Made by a program: the position numbers and the translations under genes
The notes under the pieces: model-generated
The model's input: only the letters and a program-made list of their open reading frames with translations
The model's database searches: none
What the model was told of the DNA's origin: nothing
Assembly (NCBI GenBank): GCA_045592445.1
Contig: JAZNUV010000033.1
Span: 1-45,161, forward strand
DNA from: JAQXGO01 sp045592445
GTDB taxonomy: Bacteria; Bacillota; Clostridia; UMGS1883; UMGS1540
Length of the DNA stretch: 45,161 nucleotides
Direction of reading: 5' to 3'
Part shown: one piece after another, positions 24,590 through 34,140 of the stretch
How positions within the stretch are numbered: position 1 is the first letter of the stretch
Layout of the letters: each line of letters opens with the position of its first letter

Positions 24590-25891
24590 ATGCAAATACA
24601 TGTTATTGGCGGCGGACTTGCCGGCTCCGAAGCCGCTTTTGCTGCGGCATCACGTGGTGCCACAGTTTATCTTTATGATATGAAACCTCAGCGTTTTTCG
24701 CCCGCTCACCAAAGTGAATCTTTGTGTGAGCTTGTTTGCAGCAATTCACTAAAAGCAGACCGGCTTGACAGTGCAGGCGGCCTTTTAAAGACAGAGATGA
24801 AGCTTTTCGGTTCTGTAACCCTTGAATGTGCTGAAAAGGCACGCGTACCTGCCGGTGGCGCGCTTGCGGTAGACCGTGAAGTGTTTTCTTCACTTGTAAC
24901 CGAAAAACTTTCTGCACATCCAAACATCCATATCATTCGGCAAGAGGTTTTGTCTGTTATGCGGGATGATATTGTAATTGTTGCACCCGGTCCGTTGGTT
25001 GACGGTGCCCTCTGTGCAGATATTCAGACGCTGACGGGTGACGCGCTCAGTTTTTATGATGCTGCCGCACCGATTGTTGAAAAGGACTCGATTGATATGC
25101 AGCACGCCTTTTTTGGTGCTCGCTACGGTCGCGGGGGTGACGATTATATAAACTGCCCCTTATCACGCGATGAATATGACGCATTTTATGAGGCTTTAGT
25201 TACTGCTGAACGTGCACAATTGCACGAAGCGGATACGCACGCCGTATTTGAAGGTTGTATGCCGATTGAAGTGATGGCTGCCCGCGGTCATGACACGTTG
25301 CTCTATGGTCCCTTGCGCCCCGTGGGTATTCGTAATCCACATGATGACAGCCGTCCATATGCTGTCGTACAGCTTAGGCAAGATAATCTTGCAGGTACGC
25401 TTTATAATCTTGTCGGCTTTCAAACTAACCTCAAATGGGGCGAACAAAAGCGCGTTTTCTCTAAAATTCCTGCTCTTAGGAATGCTGTCTTTGCAAGATA
25501 TGGCGTTATGCATCGGAACAGCTTCATTTGTTCCCCGCGCGTACTTTCTGCGGATTTTTCACTTCGTGCAAATCCCAATATTTTTTTTGCGGGGCAAATT
25601 ACAGGCGTAGAAGGTTATATGGAATCTGCCGCGTCGGGTATTATAGCAGGAATAAATGCAGTGCGCCGTGCAAACGGTCAGGAAACAGTTATGCTGCCAC
25701 CCGAAAGTATGATTGGGGCACTCAGTCACTACATTTCTGGCGATGCAAAAGGAAATTTCCAACCGATGAATGCAAATTTTGGTATTTTACCGCCTCTTTC
25801 TGAACGAATTCGTGATAAACATGCACGTTATACAGCATTGGCCAATCGGTCTCTCGATGTATTACAGAAAAAAATTTTGCCTTCATTATAA
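24590..25891 (+). CDS. trmFO: tRNA (uracil54-C5)-methyltransferase, folate/FAD-dependent
   Basis: Flavoprotein forming ribothymidine at position 54 of tRNA from methylene-tetrahydrofolate. FAD-binding VIGGGLAGSEAA (5-16), catalytic Cys50 in LVCSNSLKAD and Cys223 in FEGCMPIE; C-terminal GQITGVEGYMESAA is also diagnostic. 433 residues, the usual length. AAGGAG seven bases before ATG. Co-transcribed with topA. Confidence 0.98.
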   Translation: MQIHVIGGGLAGSEAAFAAASRGATVYLYDMKPQRFSPAHQSESLCELVCSNSLKADRLDSAGGLLKTEMKLFGSVTLECAEKARVPAGGALAVDREVFSSLVTEKLSAHPNIHIIRQEVLSVMRDDIVIVAPGPLVDGALCADIQTLTGDALSFYDAAAPIVEKDSIDMQHAFFGARYGRGGDDYINCPLSRDEYDAFYEALVTAERAQLHEADTHAVFEGCMPIEVMAARGHDTLLYGPLRPVGIRNPHDDSRPYAVVQLRQDNLAGTLYNLVGFQTNLKWGEQKRVFSKIPALRNAVFARYGVMHRNSFICSPRVLSADFSLRANPNIFFAGQITGVEGYMESAASGIIAGINAVRRANGQETVMLPPESMIGALSHYISGDAKGNFQPMNANFGILPPLSERIRDKHARYTALANRSLDVLQKKILPSL

Positions 25892-25898
25892 ATAGGTA

Positions 25899-25927
25899 TT
25901 GCTTTTTCTAAAAAAATGCGATAAAAT
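25899..25927 (+). promoter_or_regulatory. sigma-A promoter of prs
   Basis: TTGCTT (25899-25904) and TAAAAT (25922-25927), 17-base spacer; leader of about 110 bases with no structure I recognise. Confidence 0.65.
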
Positions 25928-26043
25928 ATAAAATAGTTATGGTATGTTTTTATTTTAAATGAAATCATATTGAAAAAAGCAGAGATGATTCTTGATTATT
26001 TCCGGTCTTTCTGCACGATTATACATAAAAGGAGCGATTGCAA

Positions 26044-27057
26044 ATGATAACACATGGAAATGACATTAAAATTTTTACAGCGAATTCCAACCCTCGTCTT
26101 GCCTCGGATATTGTCACTGCACTTAAAAACAAGGTGGCCGAGTACAAGCTTGGTCTTGATGATTCGCATATACATATTGGCGAGATTTCCCTTGGCAAAG
26201 CAGACGTCGGCAAATTCAGCGATGGTGAGATTTATGTAAATATAAATGAAACCGTCCGCGGTTCTGACGTGTTTGTGGTTCAGTCTACCTGCGATCCTGT
26301 AAATGATAATTTAATGGAACTTTTAATTATGATTGACGCCTTCAAGCGTGCTTCTGCAGGGCGTATTACTGCAGTTATCCCCTACTATGGATATGCACGA
26401 CAAGACAGAAAAGCAAAGGCGCGTGATCCGATTTCTGCAAAGCTGGTTGCAGATTTGATTACAGCTGCCGGCGCAAATCGTGTTCTGACAATGGATTTAC
26501 ATGCAGCACAAATTCAAGGGTTCTTTAATATCCCGCTGGATCATCTGCTCGGTTTTGCGAAACTCGCTCCATATTATATGAAAAAATTTGCAGATAATAT
26601 GGACGATGTGGTTGTTGTATCCCCTGATTTCGGCAGTGTAACCCGTGCCCGCAAATTTGCACAACGGCTTAATGTTCCAATTGCAATTATTGACAAACGC
26701 CGTCCGAAAGCAAATGTAGCGGAAGTTATGAATATTATTGGTGATATTAAAGACAAGCGTATCATCCTGGTTGATGACATGATTGATACCGCCGGCACAA
26801 TCACAAACGGCGCATCCGCGCTTATGGAACGCGGTGCAAAGGAAATTTACGCATGCTGCACGCACCCGGTTTTATCCGGTCCTGCCATAAAACGCATTGC
26901 GGAATCTCCTATTCAAGAGCTTGTTGTTTTGGATACAATTGAGCTCCCACAAGAAAAAATGCTGGATAAAATACATGTCTTATCAGTTGCCGACATCTTT
27001 GCTGAAGCTATTAAGCGTATATATGCCGATATTTCCGTAAGCCCCATGTTTGCATAA
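26044..27057 (+). CDS. prs: ribose-phosphate pyrophosphokinase
   Basis: Makes PRPP from ribose 5-phosphate and ATP for nucleotide, His and Trp synthesis. FSDGE and ETVRG motifs, the DLHAAQIQGFF flexible region, SPDFG, RPKANV and the PRPP-binding loop VDDMIDTAGT are intact. At 337 residues it is about 20 longer than usual; roughly 16 extra residues lie between NSNPRLA and GKFSDGE (about positions 27-45). Start ATG after AAGGAG; a TTG two codons earlier is not favoured. It is first in the run leading to the polysaccharide genes. Confidence 0.95.
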   Translation: MITHGNDIKIFTANSNPRLASDIVTALKNKVAEYKLGLDDSHIHIGEISLGKADVGKFSDGEIYVNINETVRGSDVFVVQSTCDPVNDNLMELLIMIDAFKRASAGRITAVIPYYGYARQDRKAKARDPISAKLVADLITAAGANRVLTMDLHAAQIQGFFNIPLDHLLGFAKLAPYYMKKFADNMDDVVVVSPDFGSVTRARKFAQRLNVPIAIIDKRRPKANVAEVMNIIGDIKDKRIILVDDMIDTAGTITNGASALMERGAKEIYACCTHPVLSGPAIKRIAESPIQELVVLDTIELPQEKMLDKIHVLSVADIFAEAIKRIYADISVSPMFA

Positions 27058-27081
27058 AATAACTTAAAAGGAGATATTTAC

Positions 27082-28938
27082 ATGCAGAATTTACGGCAAA
27101 AACCTCTTATATTTCGTCGTATTCTCTTTCTTGCCTTAGATGTTATTTCAATTTGTATTGCCTATTACGCCGGTACCTATGCAACCTTGCATACGGCGCA
27201 GCGGTTTATGCTTTGGCAAGGTATCTCCTTATATTTATTTACCGCAATCCTGATTACCCTTCCGGCGTTACATCTTCTTCACGCATATACCAGTCTATGG
27301 GAATATGCAGAATCACGAGAAACGATTTCGATTTTTTCTGCAATCTCCATCTCGGTACTGTTATCCTTGATTGTCCATAAACTTATGCAACTTCCTGTGG
27401 ATTTTTCTGCATATATTGTTGCGTGGGCAATCCAGATTCTGCTGATTTGCAGTACACGTATTTTATATCGCATTATAAGACGATTTTTGCACCAAAAGCA
27501 TAAAGGCGCTGCCAAACGCGTCCTGGTAGTGGGCGCAGGAAGTGCAGGCATATTGGCGATCCGTGCCATGCAGGATGCCTCTCACATGGAATATATACCC
27601 GTTGCCATAGTGGATGATTCCCCCGAAAAAGTCCACTGTTATACGCAAGGCCTTCGTGTTATCGGCACTCGGTATGACATACCCGCAATTGTGGAAAATT
27701 ATAATATTGATGTCATATTACTTGCAATTCCCTCCGCCTCAGATCGCGAAAAATCTAAAATTACAGAAATTGCGCTTTCAACCGGAGCAAAAATTAAAAC
27801 CTTGCCGCCGCTTCATGATATTTTATTTACGGAAATGTCACCTGCGGCCTTTACGGATATTGACGTAACAACATTCCTGAATCGGGACGAAATCACATTA
27901 GATACCACACTGATTGACAACTTCCTGCGTGATAAAGTAATCCTCGTAACAGGTGGCGGTGGTTCTATCGGGCAAGAGCTTTGTCGTCAAATCGCGAATT
28001 ACAAGCCATCTAATCTTTTGATTTTTGATATCCTGGAGCATGGCGCATATACCTTGCAAAACGAACTCTCTCGTACGCATCCATTTCTCCGCACGGAAAT
28101 TATTATTGGTTCCGTGCAAGATATAACTCGACTCGATACAGTTTTGGCAAAATATAAACCACAAATTATTTTTCATGCCGCAGCGCATAAGCATGTGCCG
28201 ATTTGTGAATCATGTCCCGGTGAGGCGGTAAAAAACAATGTCTTCGGTACTTTAAATCTTGCAAATTGTGCAGACAAACATCAGGTTGCCCACTTTGTCA
28301 TGATTTCAACGGATAAGGCCGTCAATCCGACAAATGTAATGGGTGCAACAAAGCGTGCTGCAGAATTGATTATTCAGCATAAAAGTAAGCACAGTGAAAC
28401 AAGGTTTTCCCTTGTAAGGTTTGGCAATGTTTTAGGCAGTAGCGGTAGCGTCATCCCACGTTTTCAAAAGCAAATACGCTTGGGTGGTCCCGTTACCGTA
28501 ACCCATAAAGATATAACACGCTTTTTTATGACTATCCCTGAGGCGGCACAGCTTGTAATTGAGGCAGGTGCAATGGCGCAGGGCGGCGAAATCTTTATTT
28601 TGGACATGGGGAAACCTGTCAAAATTGATGATTTAGCACGACAAATGATTCGTCTTGCCGGTTTTCAACCGGATAAAGATATTAAAATCCAATATACAGG
28701 CCTTCGTCCCGGTGAAAAACTGTACGAAGAACTGCTTTTGGAAGAAGAAGGCATCTCTGCTACCAAGCACCAGAAACTTTACACGGTTCCACCGATGGAA
28801 GTTGCGACGGATTTTCCCGTAAAACTTGAAGAATTACGTCGATATTTGGATACAGATGATGTCGCACTGGTTGCTTCGTTAGAAAAACTAATTGGGAAAA
28901 GTCTTCGTCCGCATGCTGACGAAAATACATCGTTATGA
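27082..28938 (+). CDS. membrane nucleotide-sugar 4,6-dehydratase (CapD/PglF-like)
   Basis: A 618-residue polysaccharide biosynthesis enzyme. Four membrane spans (about 10-135) are followed by a CoA-binding-like Rossmann domain (VVGAGSAG, 149-156) and a second, catalytic SDR domain with TGGGGSIGQE (290-299). The active site shows STDKAVNPTNVMGATK: the usual Tyr-x3-Lys is Met420-x3-Lys424, as in the WbpM/PglF/CapD class that converts UDP-GlcNAc to a 4-keto-6-deoxy sugar. AAAGGAG precedes the ATG. It precedes the Wzz, BY-kinase and phosphatase genes. The exact sugar product is unknown. Confidence 0.93.
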   Translation: MQNLRQKPLIFRRILFLALDVISICIAYYAGTYATLHTAQRFMLWQGISLYLFTAILITLPALHLLHAYTSLWEYAESRETISIFSAISISVLLSLIVHKLMQLPVDFSAYIVAWAIQILLICSTRILYRIIRRFLHQKHKGAAKRVLVVGAGSAGILAIRAMQDASHMEYIPVAIVDDSPEKVHCYTQGLRVIGTRYDIPAIVENYNIDVILLAIPSASDREKSKITEIALSTGAKIKTLPPLHDILFTEMSPAAFTDIDVTTFLNRDEITLDTTLIDNFLRDKVILVTGGGGSIGQELCRQIANYKPSNLLIFDILEHGAYTLQNELSRTHPFLRTEIIIGSVQDITRLDTVLAKYKPQIIFHAAAHKHVPICESCPGEAVKNNVFGTLNLANCADKHQVAHFVMISTDKAVNPTNVMGATKRAAELIIQHKSKHSETRFSLVRFGNVLGSSGSVIPRFQKQIRLGGPVTVTHKDITRFFMTIPEAAQLVIEAGAMAQGGEIFILDMGKPVKIDDLARQMIRLAGFQPDKDIKIQYTGLRPGEKLYEELLLEEEGISATKHQKLYTVPPMEVATDFPVKLEELRRYLDTDDVALVASLEKLIGKSLRPHADENTSL

Positions 28939-28954
28939 AAGGACCCTGCCTCTC

Positions 28955-29659
28955 ATGAATACGAATAAACAATTACCCATAAATATGATTTTAACAGTAC
29001 TGAAGTCACGCTGGTATATTTGTCTTGCCAGTATCATCCTCTGTTTTTCATTTGCTTTATACTATGTTTCCTTTCACATGGAACCTGTCTACTCCGCAAG
29101 AACCACCATATTTATATCAAATGATACCCCGGACGCGACCCGTACGACTGCAACCAATATTGCAATCTCTGAAAAGTTAAAGGCAGATTGCCAGGTGCTT
29201 GCCACCTCTTCCCGTGTACTTGATGTTGTCAGACAAAATCTCCCTGATGAAATCAATGTCAATCCCTCTAATATTGTTGTTTCCCTAATTGAAGATTCAC
29301 GTATTGTAAAGCTTACCGTTACGGATGCAAATCCTGTACATGCGGCAAGAATTGCCAATACACTCACGGATACATTGATTGTAGCCGCAAATGAAATCCT
29401 AAAAATTGAAAACATGCAGCCGGTTGACCGTGCCGTGGTTCCTAAAGTGCCGAATCCAGGTCGTAGCCGCAATTATTTAGTGGTATCGATTGTAATCGGA
29501 GCAGTCTTAGGTTTTGGGCTTATTCTTTTGATTGAAACATTTGACAAAAGATTACACGGACCCGAGGACATTACACTCTTGTATGATCTGCCTGTTCTTG
29601 CATTGATTCCCAAAATTACGGAGGCAGATGTGCTGGAAGAGGATGGTGAATTGTCATGA
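28955..29659 (+). CDS. Wzz/YveK-type capsular polysaccharide co-polymerase/kinase activator
   Basis: A 234-residue protein with two membrane spans (about 20-40 and 170-195) flanking an extracytoplasmic region, the Wzz fold. PNPGRSRN, just before the second span, is the typical Pro-rich segment. In Gram-positives this protein activates the separate cytoplasmic BY-kinase, here encoded next with a four-base ATGA overlap. It would set polymer length and export. Start ATG with AAAGGA 12 bases upstream; an earlier in-frame alternative within the preceding gene is not favoured. Confidence 0.9.
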   Translation: MNTNKQLPINMILTVLKSRWYICLASIILCFSFALYYVSFHMEPVYSARTTIFISNDTPDATRTTATNIAISEKLKADCQVLATSSRVLDVVRQNLPDEINVNPSNIVVSLIEDSRIVKLTVTDANPVHAARIANTLTDTLIVAANEILKIENMQPVDRAVVPKVPNPGRSRNYLVVSIVIGAVLGFGLILLIETFDKRLHGPEDITLLYDLPVLALIPKITEADVLEEDGELS

Positions 29660-30354
29660 TGCATTTTAAAACGCGTAAAACATCAAAACGAAATTTTTAT
29701 TTGTTGAAAAAAAATACACCAGTCATGGAAGCTTATCGTGTTCTCCGAACCAATTTAGAATTTTCGGGAACAGCCAAGAAATTACAGACTGTTTTGTTGA
29801 CGAGTTCTGTTGCACAGGAGGGAAAATCCACTGTTGCTTGCAACCTCGCCAAAGCTTTTGCATATGCGGGTAAGAAAACTCTCATTATAGATTTTGATTT
29901 ACGGTGTCCTGTTTTACATAATTTTTTCCGTTTGGACAACACTTTGGGTATTACAGACCATCTTTTGGATAAAATTACATTAGAAGAGGCCATCAAGCCA
30001 ACGGACGTCGAGAATCTTTACCTTTTAAACAGTGGTACATTGCCACCAAACCCTGCAGAAATCCTAGCTTCCAAAAAAATTGTAGAGATAATCGATTCAT
30101 TGCGTGAAAGCTTTGACCTTATTATTATAGATACACCGCCTGTTGCAGTTCTTTCAGACGCTGCGATTGCCTCCCGTTTTGCGGATGCAGTTTTGGTTGT
30201 TACGACTGTTGAGAAAACCCGCACGGATGATTTGAATATAGCAATTGAGAATCTTCATTCTGCCGGTGCGGATATTCGTGGTATTATTCTCAATCGGGTT
30301 ACAAAACGTACACGCGGCTATAAACATTATAGCTACTACAGTAAATATTATTGA
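29656..30354 (+). CDS. BY-type protein tyrosine kinase (CpsD/YwqD-like)
   Basis: A 232-residue cytoplasmic kinase. Walker A TSSVAQEGKST (49-59), Walker A' LIIDFDLRCP (76-85) and Walker B LIIIDTPP are present, and the C-terminus carries a tyrosine cluster (last twelve residues with six Tyr) for autophosphorylation. MEAYRVLRTNL near the N-terminus is the oligomerisation motif. Its ATG overlaps the Wzz gene stop. It is dephosphorylated presumably by the PHP phosphatase encoded immediately downstream. Controls polysaccharide synthesis. Confidence 0.94.
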   Translation: MMHFKTRKTSKRNFYLLKKNTPVMEAYRVLRTNLEFSGTAKKLQTVLLTSSVAQEGKSTVACNLAKAFAYAGKKTLIIDFDLRCPVLHNFFRLDNTLGITDHLLDKITLEEAIKPTDVENLYLLNSGTLPPNPAEILASKKIVEIIDSLRESFDLIIIDTPPVAVLSDAAIASRFADAVLVVTTVEKTRTDDLNIAIENLHSAGADIRGIILNRVTKRTRGYKHYSYYSKYY

Positions 30355-30355
30355 T

Positions 30356-31081
30356 ATGACTGCTTATATTGATATCCATACGCATATTTTATGGAACGTT
30401 GATGACGGTCCTAAATCCTTTGTTGAATCAGCTGCCATGTTGCGTCTTGCTGATGCTGAGGGTACACGGCATATTATAGCAACGCCGCATTATATTGGTG
30501 CCGGTTCTGTTTCCCCTGCTAAAATTGTAGCACGCACGGCAGAGCTTAACACATGGGCACAGCAAAACAACCTGTCAGTTCGTGTTTACACAGGAAATGA
30601 AATTCTGGCAGACGCAGATACGATTCGAGCAATTCTCTCTAAAGACGCGTTGACTCTCGCCGGCAGTCGTTATGTGCTTTTAGAATTTTCGGAAGCAATC
30701 TCTAAAACAGCTGTTTTGCAAATGACTGCAACGCTTATAGAACAGGGATATATTCCTATCATAGCTCATGCAGTGCGAAGCTTTCAGGGACAAGGGGCTT
30801 TTTCTTTTTTACAAAAACTTTTTGAATCCGGTGTGCTTCTTTCCATTAATAGCGATTCTCTTTTTTATTTTCGTCATCCCTCCCGTGCACTTTTAGCAAG
30901 GAAACTCTTACGTGCCGGCTTTATTTTTTCCATTGCATCCGATTGCCATCATATCAATACCCGTTCACCGCGACTTGCACGCGCAGCACGCCTTGTAGCG
31001 CGACTTGCGGGCCCCGCGTGTGCTAAAACCGTATTGTATGATAATCCGCTTAAAATTCTGCAGGATGCAGATATGATATAA
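30356..31081 (+). CDS. CpsB/CapC-family PHP-domain tyrosine phosphatase
   Basis: A 241-residue metal-dependent phosphatase. DIHTHILWNVDDGP (6-19) carries the HxH metal ligands His8 and His10; ATPHY, GNEI and SDCHH supply others. The canonical AHPERY segment reads AHAVRSF, keeping His but losing Pro-Glu. The kinase stop and this ATG are one base apart and no ribosome binding site is visible, so translation probably depends on coupling. It would remove phosphate from the BY-kinase tail. Confidence 0.88.
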   Translation: MTAYIDIHTHILWNVDDGPKSFVESAAMLRLADAEGTRHIIATPHYIGAGSVSPAKIVARTAELNTWAQQNNLSVRVYTGNEILADADTIRAILSKDALTLAGSRYVLLEFSEAISKTAVLQMTATLIEQGYIPIIAHAVRSFQGQGAFSFLQKLFESGVLLSINSDSLFYFRHPSRALLARKLLRAGFIFSIASDCHHINTRSPRLARAARLVARLAGPACAKTVLYDNPLKILQDADMI

Positions 31082-31168
31082 ATATCGAGAGTGTTATCAT
31101 GGAGCTTTCCTATTTTTAGAATGTGCCGTGACCGGTGAAATAATTTGATTTTTCAAAGGATGGATTCG

Positions 31169-32053
31169 ATGCATAGCGGTATTTTAAAAAAGCTTTTGCT
31201 TATCATAAATCCGATTGCTGGGAAGATGGCGTCTCGTATGTACGATATACCCGCCATGTTTCCGTCTTACATGGTTTCTGTCTACAACACAAAAGATGCC
31301 GAAAGCACGATTTCTTTTGTGAAAAAAAACGCTGCTTGTTTTGATATTCTGGTTTGCGTCGGCGGTGACGGGACCTTAAATAATGTAATCAGCGGACTTA
31401 TGCTCTCACCGCAAAAACCGCTTCTCGGTTATATCCCTTGCGGAACTACGAATGATTTTGCTACGGCTTTAGGAATTCCAAAGGAAATCCCAAAGGCGGC
31501 GCAGACAATCGTAAACGGTACGCCTGTACCGCTGGATATTGGTTCTTTTAATCATCGCTACTTTACCTATGTCGCTTCCTTCGGTGCGTTTACGGAATCT
31601 TCCTATAAGGCGCCACAAGCGTCTAAAAACAAAATTGGTCATATGGCGTATGTTTTGGAGGCTATGCGCGATTTGCCGAATATTCGTCCTTATCATATGA
31701 CGATTAACACGGCTTCGGTTGCTGTGTCCGATAACTTTGTGTTCGGTGCAATTACAAACACTTCATCTATCGGCGGTATGGTCAAAATCAATGCAGAAAA
31801 AAGCAGCTTTCATGACGGATTGTTTGAAGTTTTATTGGTGCGTATGCCGCAGAATATGATTGACCTGCAACGCATTATCACTTCCCTTCTCCGTCAACAA
31901 TATAACACGGAATATATTACATTTTTACAAACAAATCAGCTTACGCTCACCGCAGAAACCATTGTTCCATGGTCGCTTGATGGTGAGTATGAACCGGGTG
32001 CCGCTACGATTGAAATTCAAAATCAACGGCACGCCATACAAATTCTTTTATAG
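31169..32053 (+). CDS. diacylglycerol/lipid kinase family protein (DagK_cat, YegS-like)
   Basis: A 294-residue lipid kinase. INPIAGK near the N-terminus, GGDGT (65-69, ATP-binding), PCGTTNDFA and the later DGLFEV and PWSLDGE segments are the characteristic blocks. Substrate could be diacylglycerol, recycling lipid from wall polymer synthesis, but YegS-type enzymes vary. Start is the third ATG within 25 bases, chosen for AAAGGA eight bases upstream. About 87 bases without a gene separate it from the phosphatase; a terminator follows. Confidence 0.9.
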   Translation: MHSGILKKLLLIINPIAGKMASRMYDIPAMFPSYMVSVYNTKDAESTISFVKKNAACFDILVCVGGDGTLNNVISGLMLSPQKPLLGYIPCGTTNDFATALGIPKEIPKAAQTIVNGTPVPLDIGSFNHRYFTYVASFGAFTESSYKAPQASKNKIGHMAYVLEAMRDLPNIRPYHMTINTASVAVSDNFVFGAITNTSSIGGMVKINAEKSSFHDGLFEVLLVRMPQNMIDLQRIITSLLRQQYNTEYITFLQTNQLTLTAETIVPWSLDGEYEPGAATIEIQNQRHAIQILL

Positions 32054-32057
32054 TATT

Positions 32058-32090
32058 TTTTACAGGGCTTTTTGCCCTGTAAAACTTTTT
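32058..32090 (+). terminator. terminator between the lipid kinase and U32 genes
   Basis: An 11-bp stem TTTTACAGGGC/GCCCTGTAAAA (32058-32068, 32074-32084) followed by CTTTTT. Confidence 0.85.
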
Positions 32091-32105
32091 AGAAAGGTGA
32101 ACACC

Positions 32106-34118
32106 ATGCATGAGTTATTAGCACCCGCCGGCTCCCGCGATGCTTTAGAGGCTGCCGTCAATGCCGGCGCAGACGCAGTATACTTCGGCGGAAACACGCA
32201 TAACGCCCGCCTTGCAGGTAATAACTTTACAGAGGATGCGCTTCGTGACGCAGTACAATACTGCCACGCTCGCCATGTGAAGGCATATCTGACTCTGAAT
32301 ACGCTTTTAACGGAGCGTGAGCTTTCACAGATGCCTGCCCATATTGCCTTTCTTTCCACATTGGGTCTTGATGGTGTAATTGTGCAGGATTTAGGGCTTG
32401 CAAATCTTTTTCGCCGAACTGTTCCTGACCTGCCTATACATGCGAGTACTCAAATGACCGTGCATACAAGCCATGGTCTTGCTCGCGCAAAAGAACTTGG
32501 CTTTACCCGTGTTGTTTTAGCACGTGAAGCATTTGACGCTGATATGATTCGGAATTCTCCCGTGGAAATTGAAGTTTTTATTCATGGTGCACTTTGTATG
32601 TGCTATTCAGGTCAATGCTACTTCAGCAGTATGCTTGCAGAGCGCAGCGGAAATCGCGGTCTTTGTGCACAGCCGTGCCGCCATCGCTACAAAAACGGCT
32701 ACGAGCTGAGCCTGCACGACCTTTGCCTTGCCGCACATATGCCATCTCTTCTTGCACAACCCATTGCCTCTCTTAAAATTGAAGGTCGACTAAAATCCCC
32801 TGAATACGTTGCGGGTGTGGTTTCTGTCTATCGCCGTTTAATTGATGAAAAACGCAGTGCCACCACCGATGAATTACATTTTTTAAAAAATTTATTTTCC
32901 CGTCAGGGCTTTACGGACGCCTACTATACCCAAGGTGCAAGCGAAGCGATGCTTGGTTATCGTACGGAAGCTGACAAAAAAAGGTCTGCCTCCACCATAG
33001 TCAAGATGCCAACACCGAAAACGGTGCCGCTTTCGATGTCTCTTTCTGTTTCTGCCAACGCACCTACATCCCTTTCTGTTTCCGACGGCGTTACCGCTGT
33101 CACGGTCAACGGCGAAATCCCCGCAGCAGCAAAAACCCGCGCTATTACTGCCGCTGACTGCGAAAAACAGCTTACAAAGCTTGGCGGTACACCTTTTGTA
33201 CCTACAATTTCCGTTTCGGTGGAGCCAAATCTCTACCTGTCTGCGGCATCGCTCAACGCATTACGGCGTGATGCGCTTTCTGCATTTACAAATGCACAAA
33301 CAATTCCTCATACGTTTTACGAATCGAGCGAGGCTGTCAATACCCTACCGCAGAAAACGCCAAAAACGTACTTGATGTTTCAAAACGAGTCACAAATACC
33401 GCAAAATCCAGAGGCGGATTTCATATGGTTACCACTTTTTTCGATTACAGACATAAAAAGTGAAAAAATCGGTGCCGTTTTGCCCACTGTATTTTTTGAC
33501 AAAGAGGAGCCGACCGTACGCAAGAAATTATCTGCACTCAAAAAGCTTGGACTGACTCGCGTTTTGTGCCACACCATCGGTCAGAGCACGCTTTGCCGCG
33601 CACTCGGTCTAATTCCCTATGGTGGCAGCGGTCTTAATATTACAAATGCTTTAGCAGCTCTCGAGGCAGATGTAGTTGAGATTACTGCGTCGCCCGAACT
33701 TACGCTTTCCCAGCTAAAATCCATGCCCAAGCCGATTCCTACGAATGTTCTGATTTACGGCCGACATACACTCATGACAACGGAAAATTGCCTCGCGCGA
33801 AACCAAAAGGCATGCACGCACGGCAAAAATTGGTACCCGCTAACAGATATTAAGGGCAATGTGTTTCCGACGCTTTGTGCATACCCGCATCGCAACGAGA
33901 TTTTAAACGCGCATCCCCTTTATATGGCAGATAAACTCACGCTTTTACGCGGTGCAAACATCCATGCTTATATTCTCCGCTTTACTACGGAAACTGCGGC
34001 GGAGGTGACGGAAATTATGCGTCTATATCATAACGAACTTCCTTTCCCCGGCACCTACACACGCGGTGCATTTTTCCGTAGTTCTGCCTCTCCTGCCGCA
34101 AAATCTAAATCAATTTAA
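32106..34118 (+). CDS. U32 family protein, RlhA-like (with DUF3656-type extension)
   Basis: A 670-residue protein of the peptidase U32 family. The N-terminus MHELLAPAGS is followed by AGADAVYFGG. The U32 signature EVFIHGALCMCYSGQC and the later GNRGLCAQPCR give Cys164, Cys171, Cys187 and Cys191, the probable [4Fe-4S] ligands. Homologues such as RlhA hydroxylate 23S rRNA C2501; others modify tRNA (TrhP). The long C-terminal part (about 330-670) resembles the RlhA extension. Start ATG with AAAGG about nine bases upstream. Sharing a direction with the polysaccharide genes seems incidental; a terminator separates them. Confidence 0.88.
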   Translation: MHELLAPAGSRDALEAAVNAGADAVYFGGNTHNARLAGNNFTEDALRDAVQYCHARHVKAYLTLNTLLTERELSQMPAHIAFLSTLGLDGVIVQDLGLANLFRRTVPDLPIHASTQMTVHTSHGLARAKELGFTRVVLAREAFDADMIRNSPVEIEVFIHGALCMCYSGQCYFSSMLAERSGNRGLCAQPCRHRYKNGYELSLHDLCLAAHMPSLLAQPIASLKIEGRLKSPEYVAGVVSVYRRLIDEKRSATTDELHFLKNLFSRQGFTDAYYTQGASEAMLGYRTEADKKRSASTIVKMPTPKTVPLSMSLSVSANAPTSLSVSDGVTAVTVNGEIPAAAKTRAITAADCEKQLTKLGGTPFVPTISVSVEPNLYLSAASLNALRRDALSAFTNAQTIPHTFYESSEAVNTLPQKTPKTYLMFQNESQIPQNPEADFIWLPLFSITDIKSEKIGAVLPTVFFDKEEPTVRKKLSALKKLGLTRVLCHTIGQSTLCRALGLIPYGGSGLNITNALAALEADVVEITASPELTLSQLKSMPKPIPTNVLIYGRHTLMTTENCLARNQKACTHGKNWYPLTDIKGNVFPTLCAYPHRNEILNAHPLYMADKLTLLRGANIHAYILRFTTETAAEVTEIMRLYHNELPFPGTYTRGAFFRSSASPAAKSKSI

Positions 34119-34140
34119 TTAAGATTCCTGGAGGTTTTTT

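Noticed and set aside
30245..30355. Extension of the PHP phosphatase with a hydrophobic leader
   Set aside because: It would overlap the kinase C-terminal tyrosine cluster in another frame; family members start just before the DIHxH motif.
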